DNA of 64,000 bases, from the NCBI RefSeq assembly GCF_014171575.1, contig NZ_CP050453.1, positions 992,001-1,056,000 of the forward strand, written 5' to 3'. The notes beneath the pieces were generated by a model. It made no database searches and was not told the origin of the DNA. It saw only the letters and a program-made list of their open reading frames with translations. Shown here piece by piece: positions 13,401 through 21,959 of this stretch (the stretch's first letter is position 1; each line of letters begins with the position of its first letter). A program made the position numbers and the translations under genes. This DNA is from Microbacterium sp. Se63.02b (lineage in GTDB: Bacteria > Actinomycetota > Actinomycetes > Actinomycetales > Microbacteriaceae).

Positions 13401-14372
13401 GGCAAGACCGTCGACATCGGCGAGGCCGTCGGCATCATCGCGGCCCAGTCGATCGGTGAGCCCGGTACCCAGCTGACGATGCGTACCTTCCACACCGGTG
13501 GTTCGGCGTCGGCGGATGACATCACGCAGGGTCTTCCCCGCGTGCAGGAGCTCTTCGAAGCGCGTACCCCCAAGGGCGCGTCGCCGATCGCCGAGGCCGA
13601 TGGTCGTATCGCGATCGACGAGACCGACAAGGGCAAGAAGGTCATCCTCACGCCCGACAGCGGTGAAGAGCCGGTCGTCTACCCGGTGCTGAAGCGTGCG
13701 ACGCTTCTCGTCGAGGACGGGCAGCACGTCACGGTCGGTCAGCCGATCCTGGTGGGCACGCTCGACCCCAAGGAGATCATGCGCGTCATGGGTGCTCGCG
13801 AGGTGCAGCGTTACCTCGTCGGCGGCGTCCAGGGCGTGTACCGCTCGCAGGGTGTGCCGATCCACGACAAGCACATCGAGGTCATCGTCCGTCAGATGCT
13901 CCGCAAGGTCACCGTCGTCGATCACGCCGACACGACCCTGCTCCCGGGTGAGATGGTCGACCTCAAGCGCTACCAGTCGATCAACCGCGAGGCCGTGGCA
14001 GAGGGCAAGCGCCCCGCGTCCGGTCGCCCTGAGCTGATGGGTATCACGAAGGCGTCGCTCGCGACCGAGTCGTGGCTGTCGGCCGCCTCCTTCCAGGAGA
14101 CGACCCGCGTGCTCACCGAGGCTGCGATGCAGGGCAAGCGCGACCCGCTGGTCGGTCTCAAGGAGAACGTCATCATCGGTAAGCTCATCCCCGCCGGAAC
14201 GGGACTCTCGAAGTACCGCGACGTCACGGTCGAGGCCACCGAGGAAGCCAAGAGCGAGCGCTACCCGAACCGGATCTTCGCATCCGATGGTGCGTACGCG
14301 GACGGCGACTTCGGTTACGTCGACTTTGACGCGTTCTCGACGGACGACATCACGCCCGGTACCTACAACTGA
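10497..14372 (+). CDS. rpoC: DNA-directed RNA polymerase subunit beta'
   Basis: The beta-prime subunit, 1291 residues, with a GTG start after AGGAG. The N-terminal zinc site is visible as Cys60, Cys62, Cys75 and Cys78. The catalytic magnesium loop [12 protein letters not shown] places Asp535, Asp537 and Asp539 at the active site. The second zinc site lies in [19 protein letters not shown], and the trigger-loop region [14 protein letters not shown] is intact. A Glu/Lys-rich helical insertion at about 160-225 is usual in Actinobacteria. It is the last gene of the rpoBC operon. Confidence 0.99.
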   Translation: MLESTTFDELRIGLATADHIRAWSYGEVKKPETINYRTLKPEKDGLFGEQIFGPSRDWECACGKYKRVRFKGIVCERCGVEVTKSSVRRERMGHIELAAPVTHIWYFKGVPSRLGYLLDMAPKDLEKVIYFAAYMVISVDEDARHRDLGTQENNIRLELKTLGDRRDSKIAERLAKLEEELAALEAEGAKADAKKKVKDAAEKEMSLIRKGADEQIAKLERVWEDFRTLEVGALRPEDDVFHELQDRFGQYFEAYMGAESIQRRLAAFDLDAEAENLRLQISEGKGQRKIRAIKRLKVVSSFLETGMSPAAMVLDVVPVIPPELRPMVQLDGGRFATSDLNDLYRRVINRNNRLRRLIDLGAPEIIVNNEKRMLQEAVDALFDNGRRGRPVTGTGNRALKSLSDMLKGKQGRFRQNLLGKRVDYSGRSVIIVGPQLKLHQCGLPKQMALELFKPFVIKRLIDLGHSQNIKAAKRAVERTRPEVWDVLEEIIRERPVLLNRAPTLHRLGIQAFEPQLVEGKAIQLHPLVCAAFNADFDGDQMAVHLPLSVEAQAEARVLMLASNNILKPSDGRPVTLPSQDMIIGLHHLTTVKEGAAGEGRAFGSVGEAILAKDEGTLDLQAKIRIRIPGLTFLEGEAPEGYERHGLVDASLGQAIFNDTLPKGYPFVREQADKNKLSQIVNKLAEEYPKVETAASLDRIKDAGFYWATRSGVTVALSDILTPPNKAEIVAGYEKQAAKVQSQYEKGLTTDSERRQELIKIWTEATDEVQAAMKANFPEDNTINRMVSSGARGNWLQIRNIAGMRGLVNNPKGEIIPRPIISSYREGLSVAEYFIATHGTRKGLADTALRTADSGYLTRRLVDVSQDVIIREEDCGTSKGLELPIAAPNSQGELVRDANVENSVFARTLASDVVDSKGEVLASAGDDVGDVLIDKLVALGVESIKVRSVLTCDSAVGVCAQCYGRSLATGKTVDIGEAVGIIAAQSIGEPGTQLTMRTFHTGGSASADDITQGLPRVQELFEARTPKGASPIAEADGRIAIDETDKGKKVILTPDSGEEPVVYPVLKRATLLVEDGQHVTVGQPILVGTLDPKEIMRVMGAREVQRYLVGGVQGVYRSQGVPIHDKHIEVIVRQMLRKVTVVDHADTTLLPGEMVDLKRYQSINREAVAEGKRPASGRPELMGITKASLATESWLSAASFQETTRVLTEAAMQGKRDPLVGLKENVIIGKLIPAGTGLSKYRDVTVEATEEAKSERYPNRIFASDGAYADGDFGYVDFDAFSTDDITPGTYN

Positions 14373-14390
14373 TCGTGTACTGAGTGACGC

Positions 14391-14423
14391 AGAAGGCCCC
14401 AGGCGATTCGCCTGGGGCCTTCT
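14391..14423 (+). terminator. rpoBC terminator
   Basis: AGAAGGCCCCAGGCG (14391-14405) and CGCCTGGGGCCTTCT (14409-14423) form a perfect 15-bp stem with a 3-base loop, 18 bases after the rpoC stop. A short CCGTGTC follows instead of a T-run. It is the clear end of the polymerase operon. Confidence 0.9.
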
Positions 14424-14500
14424 CCGTGTCCGCTGCGTAGGCGTGCGGGGTGCTGCCGAGTTCACCGGAAGCTGCCGAGTGCACGGGCGAGGTGCGTCGT

Positions 14501-14557
14501 GAAGCCGTGCGTTCGAGGCGAAGCCGTGCGCTCGTCGCGAAGCCGTGCGGTCGAAGT
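14501..14557. repeat. Three tandem 19-bp repeats (GAAGCCGTGCG core)
   Basis: Units begin at 14501, 14520 and 14539. Each opens with the identical 11-mer GAAGCCGTGCG, followed by a variable 8-base tail containing TCG. A looser relative (GAAGCTGCCGAGTGC) lies just upstream at 14469. The array sits in the 230-base gap between the rpoC terminator and the following kinase, with no coding potential. Its role is unknown: local slippage, a binding array or a degenerate intergenic repeat are all possible. Confidence 0.7.
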
Positions 14558-14603
14558 GGCGGCCGGAGCGGTGCGCCGCATCGTCGCACGATAGTGTCGG
14601 CGG

Positions 14604-15533
14604 GTGAGCAACGAGACTTCCCCCGCTGATTCCGTCGTCGTGATCGGCGATGCCCTGATCGACGAGATCCACGACGAATCCGGCGTGCGCGAGTTGGTCG
14701 GGGGAGCGGCGCTCAACGTGGCTGTCGGGCTCCGCCGGCTCGGAGTGCCGGTGACCCTCATCGCGATGGTGGGCGACGACGAGGCCGGAGATCACATCCG
14801 CGAATACCTCGCCGACTTCGGGGTCGGACTGATCGCGAGTGAGGCACCGCGCGGGTCGTCGCGGGCGGTGGTGCGGCGAGCCGCGAACGGTGAGCCCGAG
14901 TACGTGTTCAACGATGCCGCGCAGGGCCGGAGCATCCGGTACTCCGATGCCGCATGCGAGGCGATCGCCGACGCAGGACTGACCGTGATCAGCTGCTTCC
15001 CCTTCGATGTTCCCGCCGAGGTCGACGCGCTGGCCGCCGCGCTGTCAGGTGCACGGGTGGCGATCGACCCGAACCCGCGCACCGGGATGCTCCACGACCG
15101 TGCGGAGTTCGTGCGGGGGTTCGAGCGCCTCGCCGCGGGTGCGCAGATCGTGAAGGTCGGTGCCGATGATGCGGCGATCCTCTACGACGGGGACCTCGAC
15201 GCATTGCGCTCGCGATTGCGCGGACTCGACGTCGGCGCGGTGCTGGCGACAGCGGGAGCGGAGGGCGCGGTGCTCGAGACGGATTCCGGTAGCGTGTCCG
15301 CCCCGATCTCGGACCTGCCGGGGCGAGTGATCGACACGGTGGGCGCGGGCGATGCGACGCTCGCGGCGGTCGCCTCGGGACTCGTCTCAGGATCCCCACG
15401 CCTGCTCGACGACTGGCGCGACCTGCTCCTGCGCGCCATGGACGTCGCCGCCGCGACCTGTCGCGCCGAGGGCGGTCTGCTGCGCACGCCGGAGTCGCTC
15501 GCCGACTCCGGGCGAGGGATCCACGGCAGCTGA
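14604..15533 (+). CDS. PfkB-family carbohydrate kinase
   Basis: A 309-residue ribokinase-fold sugar kinase. It shows the N-terminal VVVIGDALIDEI strand, the sugar-binding GGAALNVAVGLRRLGV, and the catalytic DTVGAGDATLAAVASG near residue 240. The GTG start has no ribosome site, but a -10-like GATAGT (14590-14595) lies 8 bases before it, so the mRNA may be leaderless. The gene is monocistronic between the rpoBC terminator and tRNA-Tyr. It is unlike the kinase at 137-1057 in sequence, and its substrate cannot be assigned. Confidence 0.88.
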   Translation: MSNETSPADSVVVIGDALIDEIHDESGVRELVGGAALNVAVGLRRLGVPVTLIAMVGDDEAGDHIREYLADFGVGLIASEAPRGSSRAVVRRAANGEPEYVFNDAAQGRSIRYSDAACEAIADAGLTVISCFPFDVPAEVDALAAALSGARVAIDPNPRTGMLHDRAEFVRGFERLAAGAQIVKVGADDAAILYDGDLDALRSRLRGLDVGAVLATAGAEGAVLETDSGSVSAPISDLPGRVIDTVGAGDATLAAVASGLVSGSPRLLDDWRDLLLRAMDVAAATCRAEGGLLRTPESLADSGRGIHGS

Positions 15534-15541
15534 ACGTTCGA

Positions 15542-15571
15542 TTTCATCCGACCGCGTCTGGCGGGTATGAT
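15542..15571 (+). promoter_or_regulatory. tRNA-Tyr promoter
   Basis: A good -10 element TATGAT (15566-15571) lies 18 bases after a weak TTTCAT (15542-15547), and the mature tRNA begins about 48 bases further on. The same GATTTCAT string lies upstream of tRNA-Thr, ahead of TATTCT at 21358-21363, so both tRNA units may share this promoter form. Confidence 0.5.
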
Positions 15572-15619
15572 CAATACTCGTGCCCCCGGTTGGCTGTTCA
15601 AGTCGGACGGGTGCGCTCT

Positions 15620-15704
15620 GGCGAGTTACCCAAGCGGCCAAAGGGATCTGACTGTAAATCAGACTGCTCTGCATTCGGGGGTTCGAATCCCTCACTCGCC
15701 ACCA
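15620..15704 (+). tRNA. tRNA-Tyr (GTA)
   Basis: An 85-base class II tRNA. The acceptor stem pairs GGCGAGT (15620-15626) with ACTCGCC (15694-15700), followed by discriminator A and an encoded CCA (15702-15704). The anticodon loop reads CTGTAAA with anticodon GTA, the variable arm is long as expected for tRNA-Tyr, and the T-arm is GGGGGTTCGAATCCC. Confidence 0.97.
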
Positions 15705-15770
15705 TCACCGCACGGCTTCCACGTCCGCAACGCGTGACACCGAGGCCCTTCGTCCGTCACACTGAGTCCC

Positions 15771-16658
15771 ATGGGATCAGCGTTGACCACCATCGGACTC
15801 CCCGTCGCCCTGGGCATCATCATGCTCGGGCTGGGACTCAGCCTCACTCTCGCCGACTTCGCGAGGGTGCTGAAGCAGCCGAAGGCGGTGATCGTCGCGC
15901 TGCTCTGCCAGCTCGTGCTGCTGCCGGCGATCTGCTTCGGGCTCGTGCTCGCGTTCCAGCTGCCGCCCGTGCTCGCGGTCGGCATGATGATGCTCGCCGC
16001 ATCGCCGGGCGGGACGACCGCGAATCTGTACAGCCATCTGTTCCGTGGCGATATCGCGCTGAACATCTCGTTGACCGCCGTGAACTCGGTGATCGCGGTG
16101 ATCACGCTTCCGATCATCACCAACCTCGCGATCGCGTACTTCCAGCCGTTCGATGACCGTCTGGGCCTGCAGTGGTCGAAGGCGCTCGAGGTGTTCGCGA
16201 TCGTGCTGCTGCCGGTCGCGCTCGGCATGCTCGTGCGACGTTTCTGGCCGCGATTCGCCGCAGGCATGGACAAGCCGGTGCGTATCGCCTCGGTGATCAT
16301 CCTGGTGGTCGTGATCGCGGGTGCCGTCGCCTCGAACTGGATGCTCCTGGTCGCGAACTTCACGCAGCTCGCCCTCATCACCGTACTCTTCTGCCTGATC
16401 AGCCTCGCGATCGGCTTCCTCGTTCCGCGGATGCTGCGGGTGGGGAAGCGACAGGCCATCGCGACGTCCTTCGAGATCGGGATCCACAACGCCACTCTGG
16501 CGATCGTGATCGCGCAGTCCGTCCTGGGTTCGGTGGAGTTGAGCCTGCCCGCTGCGGTGTACGGCGTGCTGATGTTCTTCATCGCGTTCGGGTTCGGGCT
16601 CCTGATCCGAGACCGCGATGCGACGGCAGATGCACCTGCGGTCGGCACGACTTCATAG
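15771..16658 (+). CDS. Bile acid:sodium symporter (BASS) family transporter
   Basis: A 295-residue integral membrane protein with about nine or ten hydrophobic helices. The segment MMMLAASPGGTTANLYSHL matches the conserved Pro-Gly-Gly crossover region of the BASS family, and a second half-helix region occurs near IGIHNATLAIVIAQSVLG. BASS members couple sodium to uptake of organic anions such as keto acids or steroid-like acids. The substrate cannot be read. It stands alone between tRNA-Tyr and the FBP-domain gene, with only 9 bases to the next start, so the two may be co-transcribed. Confidence 0.88.
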   Translation: MGSALTTIGLPVALGIIMLGLGLSLTLADFARVLKQPKAVIVALLCQLVLLPAICFGLVLAFQLPPVLAVGMMMLAASPGGTTANLYSHLFRGDIALNISLTAVNSVIAVITLPIITNLAIAYFQPFDDRLGLQWSKALEVFAIVLLPVALGMLVRRFWPRFAAGMDKPVRIASVIILVVVIAGAVASNWMLLVANFTQLALITVLFCLISLAIGFLVPRMLRVGKRQAIATSFEIGIHNATLAIVIAQSVLGSVELSLPAAVYGVLMFFIAFGFGLLIRDRDATADAPAVGTTS

Positions 16659-16667
16659 ACTGGACCG

Positions 16668-17159
16668 ATGCGACCGCTCACCGAAGCCGACGTCAGGGCA
16701 TCTTTCGTCAACGCGGATGCCGACGAGCTGCGGGTCATGGAGATGCCGCATGACTTCCTGCTCGTCGACTGGGACTACCTCGACTTCTTCGCCTGGCAGG
16801 ATCCCTCCGCCAGCCGCCGCGGCTACGTGCTGATCCCCCACGAGGACGATGTGGTCGGCATCGTGCTCAGGGCCACGGAGACGAGTCGCATCCGCACGGG
16901 CATGTGCAACATCTGCCACACGATGCAGCCAGGAAACCAGGTTGCGCTCTTCTCGGCACGACGCGCGGGGGAGGCGGGGCGTCGAGGCGACTCGTTCGGC
17001 ACGTACATGTGCGCCGATCTCTCGTGTCACGAGAACGTGCGGCTGGCGCACCCGCTCGCACCGAACGAGGTCAGGACGCCAGGGCAGGTCGACTTCCGTC
17101 TGGACGGCACGCGTCGTCGGATGGAGAGCTTCGTCGCGCAGGTCTGGGAGCGCGTCTGA
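16668..17159 (+). CDS. FBP-domain protein (treble-clef zinc finger, elongation-factor-G-binding type)
   Basis: A 163-residue cytoplasmic protein. Two cysteine pairs, in MCNICHTMQPG and CADLSCHENVR, form the treble-clef zinc finger of the FBP family, related to the C-terminal domain of the EF-G-binding, fusidic-acid-resistance proteins FusB/FusC. Most actinobacterial copies lack the N-terminal half of FusB, as here, and their role is not established. The N-terminal LTEADVRASFVNADADELRVM is also typical of the actinobacterial family. Confidence 0.85.
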   Translation: MRPLTEADVRASFVNADADELRVMEMPHDFLLVDWDYLDFFAWQDPSASRRGYVLIPHEDDVVGIVLRATETSRIRTGMCNICHTMQPGNQVALFSARRAGEAGRRGDSFGTYMCADLSCHENVRLAHPLAPNEVRTPGQVDFRLDGTRRRMESFVAQVWERV

Positions 17160-17205
17160 TCGCGGTTACGCTGGAGCCACACGTCCTGTGCTCGAAGGAG
17201 ATGCC

Positions 17206-18008
17206 ATGAGTGATGCCATCCTGTTCGCCGTCGAAGAGGGAATGGCCCGGCTCACGCTGAACCGCCCCGCCCGCCTCAACGCGTTCAACGCCGACCTCGC
17301 GCACGCGTGGAAAGAGGCGACGGCCGAGGCGACCTCGCGCCCCGACGTCAAGGCGATCCTCATCGATGCCTCGGGCCCGGCATTCTGCGCCGGCGGCGAC
17401 GTGATCGACATGGCGACCACGATGGGAGCATCCGGCAGCGAGATCACTGCTCTTGCCGAGGTGATCAATGCCGGTATCCGTTCGCTCACCGAGTCGACGG
17501 TTCCGGTCGTCGCGGCCGCGCACGGCACGACGGCCGGCGGTGGACTCGGCATCCTGCTCTCCAGCGACTACGCCGTGGTCGGGTCGCGCTCCAAGCTCGG
17601 CAGCCTGTACGCCAACATCGGCCTGACGCCCGACCTCTCCGTCTCGGCCCAGCTCGCCCGCGCCGTCGGCCAGCGTCGTGCGCTGCAGCTCGTGCTGCAG
17701 GATCGACTCCTCTCGGCCGCTGAGGCTGTCGAGTGGGGTCTCGTCGCAGAGGCTGTCGCCGGTGAGGACGCCGCAGCCGAAGCCGCCCCCTCGTGCGCGC
17801 TCGTGGCGAGGAGATCGCGCGGTTCTGGCTCGCGGGAGCAGCCGACGCCTACGGCCAGGCGAAGCGGCTCGTGCGTTCGCAGCCGGAGCGTTCCTTCGTG
17901 GAGCAGTTGAGCGAGGAGGCCCGTTCGATCGGCGCTGCGCTCGAGACCCCGGACGCCCAGGCGAGGGTCGCGGCCTTCGCCGCGGCGTCGGCCAAGAAGG
18001 CGGGCTGA
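17206..18008 (+). pseudogene. Enoyl-CoA hydratase/isomerase, one frameshift
   Basis: A crotonase-fold enzyme of beta-oxidation or a related acyl-CoA route. AAGGAG (17195-17200) sets the start at 17206. The oxyanion-hole segments FCAGGDVIDMA and GTTAGGGLGILLSSDYAV are clear. At the position of the catalytic glutamate of hydratases the sequence reads IGLTPDLSVSAQL, with Asp, closer to PaaG/delta-isomerase-like members. The frame breaks near 17787 in a C5 run; one extra C restores VRARGEEIARFWLAG and a normal end of about 267 residues. Sequencing error is more likely than decay. Confidence 0.85.
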
Positions 18009-18124
18009 CTTCTTCTGCGCGATCACTCACGGAGCGTCGACTTTCCCCATCCTGAGCGCCCGCCGCGGCATCGGGCGACGCGCGTGGCAGGATGAAGGCA
18101 TCGCCGCTCGACGAGAGGATCGCC

Positions 18125-19131
18125 ATGTCCCAGCCGGACATCACCACGCAGCAGCCGCAGGGTGAGAAGAAGAACATGTCGCTGCTGATCCGGGGCTCGC
18201 TCTGGATCGCCATCGGCGCCCTGATCGCCGCGGCACTCGTGTGCGTCGTCTGGGTGCTCATCGGAGACCAGGACGGCCTGATCGGCCGCGCCTTCCTCAC
18301 GATCCTGCTGTTGGCGGCTTTCGCGGGGATCGCCATCCTCGAAGCCGGCCTCGCGCCGAACAGGCCCGACTGGCTCCAGCTCGCGAGCATGGTGAGCTGG
18401 ATCGTCGCGCTGCTCGTCGGCGCCGTGAAGATCTGGCTCCCCGAAGACGGCATCTACTTCGGAGCCGAGCGATTCTTCCAACTCCTGCTGGTCATCGCGA
18501 TCCTGCAGCTCGCGCTGCTGCACGTGCGTCTGTTCACGGCGGCCGCGCAGCGCCACGTGACCACGTTCACGCGGGTGATCTTCATCGTCACCATCACGTT
18601 CCTCGCCGGTCTCGTCGGCATGCTGGTGTTCTTCCTCGCCTTCCCGCACACGTTCCACTACGGCGAGCTGTACTGGCGGATCGTGGTCGCGCTCACGATC
18701 CTCGTCGCCGTCGGCACCACGCTCATCCCCCTGCTGAACGCGCTGTTCGCGCCGAAGAAGAAATCGCCGGCCGTCGCGTCTCCTGCGGGAGCGCCGAGCT
18801 GGCCCACCTATGCCGACGGCATCACTCCGCTGCCCGCGCTGCCCGACGCCTCGCCCGACTGGAACGCGTACTACACGGGTATCCGACCGCGCCGCAGCAG
18901 GCCCTCCCGTCGCTGCCGGCTTCGAGCTTCCCGGTGGTGCCACAGCCCGCGCCGCCCCAGCCCGCTCCGCAGTTCGCGCAGCCAGACGCGACGGCGGCGC
19001 CGGCAGGCGGACACCCTGTCCCGCCTGTCCCGCCCGTCCCCGCCTCCGAGGAACACCCGCCGGTGCCGACGCAGAGCGAACCGCCCGCGTTCCCGCCGCC
19101 GCCGCCCGCCCCGCAGCCGCCGTCCCGGTGA
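18125..19131 (+). pseudogene. Six-helix membrane protein with proline-rich tail, one frameshift
   Basis: I recognise no named family. After a short polar N-terminus, six hydrophobic segments follow between about residues 20 and 215 (for example LWIAIGALIAAALVCVVWVL and VIFIVTITFLAGLVGMLVFF). A cytoplasmic or external tail rich in Pro, Ala and Gln follows, with runs such as PPPPPAPQPP. The frame breaks near 18888 in ACACGGGTATCC; one extra G joins the membrane part to the proline-rich tail, giving about 335 residues. The stop overlaps the GTG of the next gene (GTGA), so the two are translationally coupled. Confidence 0.7.
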
Positions 19132-19930
19132 CGCGCACGGTGACTCCGGCAGGAGAGCTCAGCGAGCTCGCGACCGAGATCGCTCGTGAGGCAGGGGCTC
19201 GCTCGCGCCCGGCGGATGGAGGGCGTGCGACTCGCTGCGACGAAGTCGACTCTCGCCGACATCGTGACCGAGGCCGACCGCGAGGTCGAGGACCTGATCC
19301 GCCGACGTCTCCGCGCGGCGCGACCCGGTGACGGGTTCCTCGGTGAGGAATCGGGTGCGGAACCGGGGAGAGCGGCATCACGTGGGTCGTCGATCCGATC
19401 GACGGCACGGTCAACTACGCCTATGGACTTCCCGCATACAACGTCAGCATCGCGGCGGTCAGCGGCGAGCCCGCGCCGGAGTCGTGGGAAGCGCTCGCCG
19501 CCGTGGTCAACGCACCGGCTCTCGGCGAGATCTACACGGCGGCTCGTGGGGAAGGCGCGTGGTCAGGAGGACTCCGGCTGGCTGTGACCGACGAGACGCC
19601 AGCGGGTGCCCTTCTCGGCACCGGCTTCGGCTACGACCCGCGACCCATGACGGCGACCTCGCCACGGTGCGGCGCGTGATGCCGATCGCGCGCGATCTCC
19701 GGCGCATGGGAGCTGCAGCGCTCGACCTCGCCTACGTCGCCGCCGGCCGTCTGGACGGCTTCTTCGAACGCGGGCTGCGCCCGTGGGATCACGCTGCCGG
19801 CGCTCTCCTGATCGAGGAGGCCGGTGGGGTGGTCTCACGGATCGACGTCGAGTCGCCGCGGCCGATGCTGATCGCGGGTGGGCGCGACGTGCACGCCCGC
19901 CTGCGCGACATCCTGACGTCGAAAAGCTGA
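19128..19930 (+). pseudogene. Inositol monophosphatase family protein, three frame changes
   Basis: A magnesium-dependent sugar-phosphate phosphatase of the IMPase/SuhB family. The motifs are all present but in three frames: TEADREVE and LGEESG in one, WVVDPIDGTVNYAYG in another, and AALDLAYVAAGRLDGFFE with LRPWDHAAGALLIEEAGG in the third. The frame changes near 19202 (GCAGGGGCTCGC), 19365 (CCGGGGAG) and 19656 (GACCCGCGACC). After repair it is about 268 residues, the normal length. The metal-binding residues (Glu of EESG, Asp of DPIDGT, Asp of WDHAAG) are intact, which argues for assembly error rather than a dead gene. The substrate could be inositol phosphate, histidinol phosphate or another sugar phosphate. 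Confidence 0.85.
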
Positions 19931-20051
19931 CTGATTCATGGCTTTCCCAGGGTGATCAGGGTAGTGTTTTACCCGATCGTTACTTTCGCCACCCGAAGGT
20001 GAAAGTCTGAGTTTGCGCCCCCGAGCACGACGCACGACCGAGAGAAACGCT

Positions 20052-21323
20052 TTGCCCTTCGAGAAAACCCAGGCTGCCTCTGCGCCCACGCGCCGATCCA
20101 GCCGACTCCGCACCGAGGCTTCCCCGACCTCCGCGGCAGGAACGACGGCGCACATCTCCGCCGCTGAGTCCGCAGCCGTCGCGCTCGCCGCGGTCGCGCC
20201 GCTCTCGCGTCGTGCTGCTCGGCAGCAGGCTGCCGGCGACACCGTCGCCGAAACTCCCCTCGAGCCGTTCATCGCCGCGACCCCTGAGCCGATCATCGCC
20301 GACGTCCCCGTCGTCGCCGACACGGTGGAAGAGTTCGTCGAGGTCCCCACCGCATCGGGCGACGAGGTTGCCGCTCCGTCCAGCGAGTCCGAAGAGTTCG
20401 TCGTGGACACGGATCCGACGCAGGAACTTCCCCTCGACGATCAGGCCGATCCCTTCGAGCGCGCATCCCGCGCCTTCCGCACGGGAGCAGTGCGCACCGT
20501 CGCCGCCTCTGCGCGGTCGTCGCGCGCGCAGGAGTCGACCACATCCGATTCCGAGGCTTCCGCCCACGTGGCGAGCCGTCGCCCGCGGAACATCCGCAAG
20601 GTCGTGACGCTCGGAGCGACCGTCGGCGTGATGAGCCTGGCGGGTCTCCTCGCCGTGTCGATGACGCTTCCGGCCGAGGCCGTCGCCGCAGTTCAGGGCG
20701 GCTCGACTGCCCGCACATCGCTGGTGTCCACCGCCGCTGATGAGGCCGGCGACGCCGCGGCCGCCGAGATCCAGGCTTTCGTGGCTCCCGCAGGTGTCGA
20801 GAATGATTCGCTCGCCCGGGCCGACGACTTCAGCACGGTCTCGCTCGTCCAGGTCGCCGCCGAACAGGGCATCAACTATTCGGGCGAGATCTTCACCAAC
20901 GACCCCGATGCTGCTATCCAGTGGCCGTTCCTGGTCGGCGTCGGCATGAGCTACGGCTACGGCATGCGCAGCGGCCGCCTGCACGAGGGCATCGACTTCG
21001 TCCCCGGGAACGGCGCGCCGATCCAGGCCATCGCGGATGGCACCGTCCGCATCGCGACCGAGCAGGGCGGCGCCTTCGGTGTGACCGTCTACATCGACCA
21101 CGTCATCGACGGCGAGGTCATCACGAGCCACTACTCGCACATGCAGTACGGTTCGCTGCAGGTCAAGGCGGGCGACAAGGTCACCGTCGGTACGGTCGTC
21201 GGGAAGACCGGGAACACGGGTCGTTCGTACGGCGCGCACCTGCACTTCGAGCTCATCGTCAACGGTTCGACCATCGACCCGATGCCGTGGCTCAAAGCCA
21301 ACGCCGGTCGGACCTCGTACTGA
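20052..21323 (+). CDS. M23 family peptidase (LytM-type cell-wall hydrolase), membrane anchored
   Basis: A 423-residue cell-wall endopeptidase. A long acidic, disordered N-terminal region (about 1-190) precedes one hydrophobic segment around VTLGATVGVMSLAGLLAV and then the extracytoplasmic LytM domain. The zinc ligands are His311 and Asp315 in HEGID and His398 in HLHFE. The domain closes with IDPMPWLKANAG. The frame allows a TTG at 20013, but the TTG at 20052 (MPFEKTQ) has a purine-rich GAGAGAAA before it and is preferred. It would cleave peptidoglycan cross-bridges during growth or division. No operon partner. Confidence 0.9.
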   Translation: MPFEKTQAASAPTRRSSRLRTEASPTSAAGTTAHISAAESAAVALAAVAPLSRRAARQQAAGDTVAETPLEPFIAATPEPIIADVPVVADTVEEFVEVPTASGDEVAAPSSESEEFVVDTDPTQELPLDDQADPFERASRAFRTGAVRTVAASARSSRAQESTTSDSEASAHVASRRPRNIRKVVTLGATVGVMSLAGLLAVSMTLPAEAVAAVQGGSTARTSLVSTAADEAGDAAAAEIQAFVAPAGVENDSLARADDFSTVSLVQVAAEQGINYSGEIFTNDPDAAIQWPFLVGVGMSYGYGMRSGRLHEGIDFVPGNGAPIQAIADGTVRIATEQGGAFGVTVYIDHVIDGEVITSHYSHMQYGSLQVKAGDKVTVGTVVGKTGNTGRSYGAHLHFELIVNGSTIDPMPWLKANAGRTSY

Positions 21324-21391
21324 CGGTCCGGATTTCATGAGGACGCCACAGTGATGGTATTCTCGTACGGTTGCCCCGCGAGGGGCAGCAC

Positions 21392-21463
21392 GCCCCGATA
21401 GCTCAGTGGCAGAGCACTTCCATGGTAAGGAAGGGGTCGTCAGTTCAATCCTGACTCGGGGCT
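21392..21463 (+). tRNA. tRNA-Thr (GGT)
   Basis: A 72-base tRNA without encoded CCA. The acceptor stem pairs GCCCCGA (21392-21398) with TCGGGGC (21456-21462). The anticodon stem CTTCC/GGAAG encloses ATGGTAA with anticodon GGT, reading ACC threonine codons. The T-arm is GTCAGTTCAATCCTGAC. A -10 element TATTCT lies at 21358-21363. Confidence 0.96.
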
Positions 21464-21497
21464 CGCAGCATTCTTCTCACGCGGACGGATGCCTCGC

Positions 21498-21571
21498 GGC
21501 AGGGTAGCTCAGCTGGTTAGAGCGCACGACTCATAATCGTGAGGTCGCGGGTTCAAGCCCCGCTCCTGCTA
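21498..21571 (+). tRNA. tRNA-Met (CAT), elongator type
   Basis: A 74-base tRNA 34 bases after tRNA-Thr, so probably one transcript. The anticodon stem CACGA/TCGTG encloses CTCATAA with anticodon CAT. The T-arm is GCGGGTTCAAGCCCCGC. The acceptor is GGCAGGG with TCCTGCT, including G-T pairs at both ends. The three G-C pairs in the anticodon stem and the C1-A72 mismatch of initiators are absent, so this is an elongator; a lysidine-modified tRNA-Ile2 is the alternative. Confidence 0.9.
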
Positions 21572-21586
21572 CAGAAACACCTGGTC

Positions 21587-21613
21587 AGCCCCGGATTCGT
21601 CCGGGGCTTTCTG
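21587..21613 (+). terminator. Terminator of the tRNA-Thr/tRNA-Met unit
   Basis: AGCCCCGGA (21587-21595), a TTCG tetraloop and TCCGGGGCT (21600-21608), followed by TTCTG. An outer pairing CAGAAA (21572-21577) with TTTCTG extends it. It starts 16 bases after the tRNA. Confidence 0.85.
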
Positions 21614-21959
21614 TGTTCTGGTTCACCACACGCCGCGCATGCTCCGAAGAGTCGATTCCCGAGGACCGTGTCTAGGGTGTCTGCAGCACGGCTGCCACCG
21701 AGCTTCTTTGACATGTCGGTTCCATCGTCAACAAGGGATCTGCGTGGCCGAGGTGCTGCGCGATGTCGCGAGGCCCCGCAGCGGGACACTGCAGGGGGCA
21801 GCGGTGAAGCTCGCGACCAGAACGCAGTCGCGAGCTTCACCTAACTAAGCAGACACTGTTTCGGCAGCCAGCGTTGGCGAGAGGTCAGTGCGGGGCGCCG
21901 CGGCTCGGTTGAGGGCTCGCCGTGTGAGTCAGCGGCCGTTCGCTGCGAGAACCCGGGGG
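21614..21959. other. Non-coding gap with a strong inverted repeat (bidirectional terminator)
   Basis: I see no convincing gene here. The notable element is GGTGAAGCTCGCGAC (21803-21817) and GTCGCGAGCTTCACC (21827-21841), a perfect 15-bp stem with a 9-base loop. It lies downstream of the tRNAs on the plus strand and of the MFS gene on the minus strand, and probably terminates both. The short open frames across it are low-complexity and have no ribosome sites. Confidence 0.6.

Noticed and set aside
14501..14557. CRISPR array
   Set aside because: The repeat core is only 11 bases with 8-base gaps, far too short for repeats and spacers, and no cas gene is near.
10494..14795. A 1433-residue open frame antisense to rpoC
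   Set aside because: Same explanation: third-position GC bias removes stops on the antisense strand. No domain motif is visible.
21614..21840. Possible small gene or mobile element remnant after tRNA-Met
   Set aside because: tRNA 3' ends are common integration sites, so I looked for an attachment duplicate or integrase. I found no direct repeat of the tRNA end and no recombinase; the only structure is a terminator-like inverted repeat.
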